DNA from: Candidatus Nitrosopumilus sp.
GTDB taxonomy: Archaea; Thermoproteota; Nitrososphaeria; Nitrososphaerales; Nitrosopumilaceae
Reading direction: 5' to 3'
DNA length: 38,508 bases
Assembly: GCA_018263505.1 (NCBI GenBank)
Contig: JAANXA010000019.1
Span: 1 to 38,508 of the forward strand
The position numbers and the translations under genes were made by a program. This document shows positions 32,674 to 38,508 of this stretch, piece after piece. Numbering within the stretch: position 1 is the first letter of the stretch; each line of letters begins with the position of its first letter. The notes beneath the pieces were generated by a model. The model was not told the DNA's origin. It made no database searches and worked only from the letters and a program-made list of their open reading frames with translations.

Positions 32674-32952
32674 TTATTTATCAGATATTCCCAAATGACC
32701 AATAATTCGTGCCACATTCTTATCAATGTGGTTTACACGCCGATACATTGAATCATGTGTTTGACCTGATTTACAAATCTCCCTTTGAAGTGATGCACGC
32801 ACTTCTCCCAAATTTTCATTTGCCTCATCAATTCTTGCAGACAATACTTTAAGGCATGCATCACGGCATGCCATATGTGAAAACACCCTCCACAAAATCA
32901 CACCAGTTCCAGACAAGGAAACTATAATTGTAATGAGTAAATCAAGGTGCAT
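32674..32952 (-). CDS. Membrane-anchored coiled-coil protein, provirus
   Basis: 92 residues. One N-terminal membrane helix (LDLLITIIVSLSGTGVILWRVF) is followed by a Cys-containing turn (MACRDACLKVL) and a long helix with coiled-coil character (SARIDEANENLGEVRASLQREI, later YRRVNHIDKNVARII). The layout resembles phage spanin-, holin- or XhlA-like cell-surface proteins placed after tail-fibre genes. Lysis or attachment roles are possible. It lies 32 bases downstream of the fibre gene, and the TGTAC array begins right after its stop. Confidence 0.65.
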   Translation of the reverse strand: MHLDLLITIIVSLSGTGVILWRVFSHMACRDACLKVLSARIDEANENLGEVRASLQREICKSGQTHDSMYRRVNHIDKNVARIIGHLGISDK

Positions 32953-32984
32953 TGTATCATTGTCTTTTTTACAATTATTTAGAA

Positions 32985-34439
32985 CTAAAAATAGTATGGT
33001 ATCTTTACAATGCCACCATTAATTTTTACTTTGATAAATGCAACCGGATGATCTGGCAATATGGCTCCTGCTCCAATTGCAGTCAATGAAACATCCATCC
33101 CTAAATCAAGTGTACCTGAAATCTGCAAGTCACCTACTTTTGAAATATCTTGAAAATTCATATCAAGATCACTTGTTGCAAAACCACTCCAACTAGAATT
33201 ATCAACATATTGTTTTGATGCTACATCAGTTGGATTTGTTGGTTCTGAGATTCCAGTAATTTTGTTTTGATTCATATCAAGTGCATCATTGATGTCTATA
33301 CCACCTGATGCAATTTCAACCTTTGAGTATCCGCCTACTTTGAAATTATATTTTTCTGTGTAATTGATTTCCCATGTTGCACCAAATGAGTCAAAGTAAA
33401 ATGCTTGACCAATTCCAGCAGTAACACCAGTGAATCCTTTGATTGCTTTGTTGTTCATGTTTATCTCCTCCCAAAAATCAATCTCATTGCTTTGAATAGT
33501 CATTTTTGTAAAACCACTTAGCATGAAAAATATCTCATCACCTGCACCGGCATTTACTACAAGTCCGTTTGTTGCTTGCAATATTGAACGGTTTAGATCA
33601 TCAAAAATAATTGCATTTACATCATAAAGTGTATTACCACTCATATCACCATTGAAAAAGTTTGGTGCCAAATCAGATAGATTCAAAATTGTACCTCCAG
33701 TCTTTACTTTAACGTCATTTCCCTTTTGCCAAATCTCACCGTTATCTATTGTAAGTGGCATTGATTCGTCTCTTGCAAAACCTTCTAGATCAATTATGTT
33801 AATCTTTGATAGTTCAGAGTATCCCAAGTTCCAGCCAAGATACATCATATCCCCAAAATCTGATTCCCAAGAATAGTATCCCTTGGTATGAAAAATCCAT
33901 GTATCTATAACTTCATTCCATAGCATATTTGCTCTGCCAGATGTAGGAATTGTACTTCCTGTACTAGGGGACACAAGGAATGTTTTTCCAACATTGTCAA
34001 GCGTGTTTGATTTAATATCGACTCTTAGATCATTTGAGTTGACTTCACGAAATTCTGTAAAAAAACCTGATACTGATTGAAATGAGTGCTTTTGAGTTAC
34101 ATCAACTAGATACGTCAATCCAACCGTTGAAGAAAATATATTGTGATTTAGTTGATACCAACCAATAGATGCAACCCCTGAAATCGAACTGGAAGGATCA
34201 TCAAAATCAATATGCTTTACCTCTTTAATTGAGTGATTATTCATGTACAAATCATCATCAAATAAAATATCCCCTACTGACAATGAACTATTAGAAGATC
34301 CAGAAGATCCAGAACCTACACCAGAACTAACACTAGAGTTTTGCTCAAATCCGTACAGTCTAGATACACCGTACAGTTCAGAGATTTCGTTTTGCTGTCT
34401 GTATATCCTTGAGAATACATCATCAGAGTTTTCAGTCAT
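32985..34439 (-). CDS. Tail fibre-like protein with repeated D-x-M-N motif
   Basis: 484 residues. After a short helix there is a Ser/Gly linker near residues 34-56 (SSVSSGVGSGSSGSSNSS), then beta-rich repeats. Five copies of a DLxMNxxxIxxV-type unit are visible: LYMNNHSIKEV, GDMSGNTLYDV, INMNNKAIKGF, LDMNQNKITGI and LDMNFQDISKV. One precedes EPTNPTDVASKQYVD, a phrase widespread in phage tail fibres. Such proteins trimerise and bind the host surface. The start overlaps the stop of the hub gene by 4 bases. Confidence 0.85.
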   Translation of the reverse strand: MTENSDDVFSRIYRQQNEISELYGVSRLYGFEQNSSVSSGVGSGSSGSSNSSLSVGDILFDDDLYMNNHSIKEVKHIDFDDPSSSISGVASIGWYQLNHNIFSSTVGLTYLVDVTQKHSFQSVSGFFTEFREVNSNDLRVDIKSNTLDNVGKTFLVSPSTGSTIPTSGRANMLWNEVIDTWIFHTKGYYSWESDFGDMMYLGWNLGYSELSKINIIDLEGFARDESMPLTIDNGEIWQKGNDVKVKTGGTILNLSDLAPNFFNGDMSGNTLYDVNAIIFDDLNRSILQATNGLVVNAGAGDEIFFMLSGFTKMTIQSNEIDFWEEINMNNKAIKGFTGVTAGIGQAFYFDSFGATWEINYTEKYNFKVGGYSKVEIASGGIDINDALDMNQNKITGISEPTNPTDVASKQYVDNSSWSGFATSDLDMNFQDISKVGDLQISGTLDLGMDVSLTAIGAGAILPDHPVAFIKVKINGGIVKIPYYF

Positions 34440-36919
34440 GATACAGTTATTCTCCTCTCTCCAATAATGGTTCTAAGAAATCCCCCTGAACCGCTACTTG
34501 TTTTAGATATAGAGTAAATTATTTTTCGTGCCACAAGTTTGATTGTGTTTTGATGTCCATCTACTGTTTCATTTATTGCCAAATCATCATTATAATAAAA
34601 TGAGTCCCCCCACTTTACATCACATTTTCCAGTGGTTTTTATCGGAAATTCCTTTTTTGAGAATTTGATAACTTGTTTGAACGATTGTACATCATTTTTT
34701 AATTGTGCATATGAAAATGTCAACGGTCTTTGCAGAAACTTTGTCTCATAATTTACATCTTCTTCATTTGCCACATCATTTGATGTTACAAGTAATGGCT
34801 TTACAAAACGAAAACCGTCAATTGATAACTCAAATCTAGTTGCATCCATTATGTCTGGATTTAGTCCACCCACATATTGACCAGCACCGTTGTAAGAATC
34901 CATTGTGTATATTCCACCTCTAACTACATTTCTCCAATCAAAGATCTCAGTTTTCTCTACTTCTGGATTCATTGAAAATGCGTTTCCAACCATTGAGCGA
35001 TGAATCTTAAAGGCTCCAATTGGTACATCAATTTTTGCAACCACGTCATTGTGTGGATGTGTGTACTGTGCAACAACTACATTGTCACTTTTATCACAAA
35101 ACCATATAGCCATTTTAAAATCAGCCCTAGTCATCGGAAGAATAAGATTTTCTTGTTTTAGTTTCTCAAAAAATGACACACCTTGAATCACTCCATAATC
35201 CTCAGATGATATCCCTTGATTGAATCCCCTTTTTGCATCATGTGTCTGATGCATGTTTTTCATATCAAAAGATGCAAGGGATACTTTTTCACCAGTCAAA
35301 ACAGAACCCGATGAATTTCGAGGAAATGGAAAAGCAAAGTTAAGCCCAGCAAAGCGTGCATTTTTTCCAGCACCGCTAGTAAATACAATGTCTACTGAAC
35401 TAGAAGAATTGTTTGGCTCATCTATTAGTCCAGCACCGTTAGATATTGAATCATACTCATGAACACAGTCAAAAGCAAGGTTATCAACAAAATGTCCAAT
35501 AGGTGTGGTACCGATTACTATTTGAGAGTACGAACCGTCTTTCCAAATTCCATCTTTAAATGTCAAACTCTGTCCAGTAGAAAATACGTAAACTTCCAAT
35601 CCTTCCTGTGATCCTCTAAGTGATTCCCATGAATCCCCACTCCACTGTACAACCTCATTTGAGAACCCTTGACTATTCCCCATAACTAACACACGAAAAC
35701 CGTCATAAATTGAACCGTTCATTTTATACTCATTTGGAATGTTATTCAATGATGCAGTGGAATAATCAACCCATGTTCGGGGATGATTGGTATCACGGAT
35801 AATTACATCAGGGGATATTACTGCAGACTTTACAGGATTGATAATATGCCCTCCAGAGTTATTCTTCCAGTATTGCACAGGACTCAGAGGGGAATAACTA
35901 ACAGAAGGTGAAAATGTCTCAATGCTCCAAAATGATCCATTTGGAGGATTATTTGCATTTGTTGAATCATGTAATGTCGTACATTTGTAAATTGAACCGT
36001 TGAATCCAACTCTCATATCTGGTTTGTATTGTATTCCACTTTGCCAATTTTTCACTGCAAAGTGCTTGTCCTTTTCTCCCAAGTATCTAGAGTAATCAGT
36101 AGGATATGTTCCAGAACTCTTATCACCCCATGCCATAACATTGGTTCCATATTTAATTGAGATTTCTGAATTCATCTCAAGCACGTCATGTTTAATCTCG
36201 TTTAACAGTCCCTTTCTTATTGTAATTGGTGCTCCATCAGTGTGACCTTTAGGAAAAATAGACAGATTGATTTTGTCAATATTACCACTTCCATTATAAT
36301 CAGATACAAAACGATAATTGTAAAATTCAAACTCACCTCCAGCAGATACAGGACTGGCAAGTTTGTCAATTACTTGTAAAATTCTGTCATGTGAAAATCC
36401 TTCGGACACATCAAAATTGTAAGTGTTGTATGTTGCCTTTGACATCATGTTACCGGTTTTTGTTGATTCATCAAAAGTGTCATTTTGTGTGTGTTTTTCT
36501 ATGAACGGTTGTAAAGATCCTCGATTGTCATTGTAACTGTTACATATGTCCTCAACTACTTCAACACCACTGCTTCTAAGGTATGGCTTTAGTACGTGTA
36601 TTTTTGCTATGTGCCTTGATTGGTGAGAGCAAAATAATCTCACTTGTAGACCAGAATAATTTCTAGATGAATTTATTGTAACTATTTCTAGAACCGTTGA
36701 AAATGTTTCATTGTTCTTATCTGTAATTTTTACAAATACTTTATTACCCTTATCTATAATTGCACCTTTTGTAAGGTATCTGCCATTTTTTGCAGAAAGA
36801 GTTATTGTTGCATTTGTAAATTCCTCATTTCCAGTATCTTCTAATTCCAGTGATACGACATGTTTTGTCATATCAGTATTTGTGTCGAGATTTATTACCT
36901 CATAACTCCAAAGAGGCAA
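34436..36919 (-). CDS. Large tail hub-like protein with possible carbohydrate-binding module
   Basis: 827 residues, the largest gene in the window. The N-terminal 250 residues (beta-rich, LEDTGNEEFTNATITLSAKNG, then VVEDICNSY and ILQVIDKLASP) resemble baseplate-hub or tail-protein domains of the gp27/gpD type, judging by layout only. Residues about 290-335 (NWQSGIQYKPDMRVGFNGSIYKC ending in PPNGSFW) match the compact pattern of CBM5/12 chitin-binding modules. The C-terminal half is also beta-rich. It may bind sugar on the host surface layer. It abuts the preceding 156-residue gene directly. Confidence 0.75.
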   Translation of the reverse strand: MPLWSYEVINLDTNTDMTKHVVSLELEDTGNEEFTNATITLSAKNGRYLTKGAIIDKGNKVFVKITDKNNETFSTVLEIVTINSSRNYSGLQVRLFCSHQSRHIAKIHVLKPYLRSSGVEVVEDICNSYNDNRGSLQPFIEKHTQNDTFDESTKTGNMMSKATYNTYNFDVSEGFSHDRILQVIDKLASPVSAGGEFEFYNYRFVSDYNGSGNIDKINLSIFPKGHTDGAPITIRKGLLNEIKHDVLEMNSEISIKYGTNVMAWGDKSSGTYPTDYSRYLGEKDKHFAVKNWQSGIQYKPDMRVGFNGSIYKCTTLHDSTNANNPPNGSFWSIETFSPSVSYSPLSPVQYWKNNSGGHIINPVKSAVISPDVIIRDTNHPRTWVDYSTASLNNIPNEYKMNGSIYDGFRVLVMGNSQGFSNEVVQWSGDSWESLRGSQEGLEVYVFSTGQSLTFKDGIWKDGSYSQIVIGTTPIGHFVDNLAFDCVHEYDSISNGAGLIDEPNNSSSSVDIVFTSGAGKNARFAGLNFAFPFPRNSSGSVLTGEKVSLASFDMKNMHQTHDAKRGFNQGISSEDYGVIQGVSFFEKLKQENLILPMTRADFKMAIWFCDKSDNVVVAQYTHPHNDVVAKIDVPIGAFKIHRSMVGNAFSMNPEVEKTEIFDWRNVVRGGIYTMDSYNGAGQYVGGLNPDIMDATRFELSIDGFRFVKPLLVTSNDVANEEDVNYETKFLQRPLTFSYAQLKNDVQSFKQVIKFSKKEFPIKTTGKCDVKWGDSFYYNDDLAINETVDGHQNTIKLVARKIIYSISKTSSGSGGFLRTIIGERRITVS

Positions 36920-37390
36920 CTAATCACCTCTATCCAAAATTAGTGTTATTTGAAAAACAGATACATCATTTTTAGTTGAATTACTCCAAGTAACATCACG
37001 TAGTAACAAACCCACTTGATTACTACCAACTCCAATAGGGGATACATCATATGGAGTAAAATCATCAAAACTTATTCCAAATCTTCCGTGAACGTAATTG
37101 TCATTTTCAGATGATTCGTCATCCCAGTCTTTGATTTTCTGAATAATTGTAGAGTCTGATCTTTTTGATACAAATCCAGATAATATGTAAACAGTTTCAG
37201 TTTTTCCCAAGTCCTGATGCTCAGAATTTTCCTCACCTGCTGCCTGATTATCAGATATTCCTCTAACAGAGTTTACTCTAAAATCCTCACAAAATGCATA
37301 ATGTCCATTAGTATTATTTGATGAATTAAAATCAATAAAATCAATACCTGATGTATCATTTACATCAGTTAATCGGTACAGTCGAATCAA
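36920..37390 (-). CDS. Putative tail protein, 156 residues
   Basis: Not recognised. Acidic, beta-rich, with GKTETVYILSGFVSKRSDSTIIQKIKDW near residue 64 and FQITLILDRGD at the end. Its position between the 246-residue protein and the hub-like protein, with a 4-base overlap upstream and direct abutment downstream, suggests a distal-tail or connector component of siphovirus-type tails (Dit-like position). That is inferred from gene order only. Confidence 0.65.
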   Translation of the reverse strand: MIRLYRLTDVNDTSGIDFIDFNSSNNTNGHYAFCEDFRVNSVRGISDNQAAGEENSEHQDLGKTETVYILSGFVSKRSDSTIIQKIKDWDDESSENDNYVHGRFGISFDDFTPYDVSPIGVGSNQVGLLLRDVTWSNSTKNDVSVFQITLILDRGD

Positions 37391-38127
37391 TTTCCTCTCC
37401 TAATTGCAAAATAATTAATCTGTTCTAGATCATTATTTCTTTTAATTTCATATGTGTTAAATGGAGTCTTTGCAGAAATTGAACCAGTTGAATCTGCAAT
37501 GATTAACTGTGAAAAACCAGACCTGATTGATTGCTGATGCTCTTTTTTTCTCAGTGCATTGTATTCATCTTGAACTCGTTCTCTAAAGGACAAATCAAAT
37601 ACACCTCCCCTTCTTGTGAGTTCATCCATGATGAATAATGCAATGTCTTTTGCTGCAAGTATTCCGCCCAAAATTGGCAAAGTCCTTGTAAACATATTTG
37701 TCATAAATCCAACTGGATTTTTTGCCAGACCTAAAAACTGATTTGCTTTTCCAGTTCCCAAATCAGACTCTAGTATTTGCCGAAGCATATTGCTTTGATT
37801 ATTCATCTGGTCTCGAATTACCTCAAAGTTTGATTCTTTCTGAATTGCTTGGCTTGATGTCCTATCTCTTTTTCTAGACACTGCACCAGAGACTTGTCTT
37901 CTTTTCTTGGAACCCTTGACTCCTTTATCTACTGAGCCTCCAAAGATTCCTCCCTTGTTTGGATTATCTTGGTCTAGTCTATATTCAAGAGGAGATTTTC
38001 CACGAGATAGTATTTTCTCAGACTGTTCTTTTTGCTCTGCTAATTCCTTGAGCCGTTGAACCTTTTGAGCCTCCCTATCTAATCTATCAAGGGGGATAAG
38101 ATTAATGTCAATTGGTTGCTCAACCAT
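37387..38127 (-). CDS. Putative tail-assembly protein, 246 residues
   Basis: Not recognised. A strongly charged N-terminal half (LDRLDREAQKVQRLKELAEQKEQ, then a GSKKRRQVSGAVSRKRDR patch) is likely helical. A middle hydrophobic segment NPVGFMTNMFTRTLPILGGILAAKDIALFIMDEL near residue 135-170 could be a membrane-interacting helix. The tape-measure slot lies here in siphovirus maps, and the charged helices plus a hydrophobic patch would suit a short tape measure or chaperone, but the length is small for that. A 4-base overlap joins it to the next gene. Confidence 0.6.
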   Translation of the reverse strand: MVEQPIDINLIPLDRLDREAQKVQRLKELAEQKEQSEKILSRGKSPLEYRLDQDNPNKGGIFGGSVDKGVKGSKKRRQVSGAVSRKRDRTSSQAIQKESNFEVIRDQMNNQSNMLRQILESDLGTGKANQFLGLAKNPVGFMTNMFTRTLPILGGILAAKDIALFIMDELTRRGGVFDLSFRERVQDEYNALRKKEHQQSIRSGFSQLIIADSTGSISAKTPFNTYEIKRNNDLEQINYFAIRRGN

Positions 38128-38160
38128 AATACAGTTTTAGTCAATTAGAATTTTAGAGAA

Positions 38161-38508
38161 CTAATTCAAGATATTTCTTCGCCACTGCAACACCTCATCA
38201 TTAATTCTATCAATTGCTACGGGTAATTTTTTCTCAACTGTTGTAGCAATTATTTCTCTTTTTGGAATACCTGAAACCTTGTGACCTCCAGAGAAGAATC
38301 TGTTTCCTCCATCAATCCAAGATAATGCCTTTTTGTTTTTTGGCAAAATCATATGATCCTTTGTGCCTTGCTCTATTGCTAAGGCAACATCAAAATTGTC
38401 TTCTGATTTATAATCAGATATTACTTTGAATTTAATTTTAGATTTTAGAAATTTTGGTTCTGACAGATATACTTGCTCAATTACCTTTTTTGATATTCCT
38501 TCTTTGTT
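38161..38508 (-). CDS. HK97 gp10-like tail-completion protein, C-terminal part
   Basis: Open from the right edge for 115 codons; the start lies beyond the window. PKNKKALSW, GGNRFFSGGHKVSGIPKREII and a helical end (KKLPVAIDRINDEVLQW) match the HK97 gp10-like family, in which a mid-protein xPKxxKAL phrase is followed by HxVxGxxxRxF/I. Such proteins sit at the neck and tail joint of head-tail viruses. The internal ATG at 38352 is not the real start because coding continues upstream without interruption. Confidence 0.7.
   Translation of the reverse strand, partial: NKEGISKKVIEQVYLSEPKFLKSKIKFKVISDYKSEDNFDVALAIEQGTKDHMILPKNKKALSWIDGGNRFFSGGHKVSGIPKREIIATTVEKKLPVAIDRINDEVLQWRRNILN

Larger units (their letters stand above)
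32074..38508 (-). mobile_element. Partial provirus (head-tail virus tail region)
   Basis: Eight consecutive minus-strand genes with tight or overlapping junctions, in the order gp10-like, 246 aa, 156 aa, hub-like, fibre-like, and three small proteins, correspond to the neck-tail-fibre part of a siphovirus-like genome. The flanking rps8e and all genes to the left are cellular. Neither an integrase, terminase, portal or capsid gene nor an att repeat is visible, so the far end lies outside the window. Confidence 0.7.

Noticed and set aside
38161-38352. A separate 63-residue gene starting at 38352
   Set aside because: The same frame stays open to the right edge with viral protein-like sequence, so this is the C-terminal part of a longer gene.

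Overview
The window looks like a piece of chromosome from a marine ammonia-oxidising thaumarchaeon (Nitrosopumilus-like). The base composition is AT-rich. The information-processing genes are archaeal: SRP54, aIF5A, aIF1A, S24e, S27ae, S8e, Pus10 and an intron-bearing tRNA-Tyr. Aromatic synthesis begins with the AroA'/AroB' route, ThiD is fused to ThiN, and several genes start with TTG or GTG. Many start codons lie 24-28 bases downstream of a TATA-like box, which implies leaderless mRNAs. Genus is inferred from gene style, not from a search.

Layout. 1-292: start of a Lys/Ala/Pro-rich protein with a 27-residue tandem repeat, cut by the window edge. 388-3388: a Cys-rich small protein, a UbiD-family decarboxylase and, convergent and abutting it, an MqnC-like radical SAM enzyme. 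3543-12505: nine genes in pathway order from the AroA' condensation through chorismate to a chorismate mutase-aminotransferase fusion and TyrA, followed by a Nudix protein. 12898-16260: thiamine genes thiC and thiDN around three small zinc-ribbon or coiled-coil genes. 16311-18951: sugar-nucleotide genes (nucleotidyltransferase, GNA1-like acetyltransferase, GalT-like protein) and a membrane protein. 19128-23153: apgM, a DUF309 protein, rps24e-rps27ae, a gene-poor stretch with two doubtful ORFs, a C2H2 zinc-finger miniprotein, an HExxH protein and a tiny basic protein. 23189-26884 (minus strand): aIF5A, a C/D box guide RNA, dph6, srp54 and pus10. 26918-31997: a hypothetical protein, split tRNA-Tyr, cold-shock protein, aIF1A, a YkgJ-like protein, a zinc alcohol dehydrogenase, scpA-scpB and rps8e.

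32074-38508 is different. All genes are on the minus strand and resemble the tail-morphogenesis region of a head-tail virus: an HK97 gp10-like protein (cut by the right edge), two unknown proteins, a large hub-like protein, a repeat-bearing fibre protein, and small membrane proteins. This is probably one end of a provirus. No integrase, capsid or terminase gene and no attachment site is visible here.

The two most notable non-coding signals are a complete dual-guide C/D box RNA at 26406-26470 (minus), whose D guide fits C34 of elongator tRNA-Met by the N+5 rule, and a regular array of six TGTAC motifs at 32615-32670 in front of the last provirus genes.
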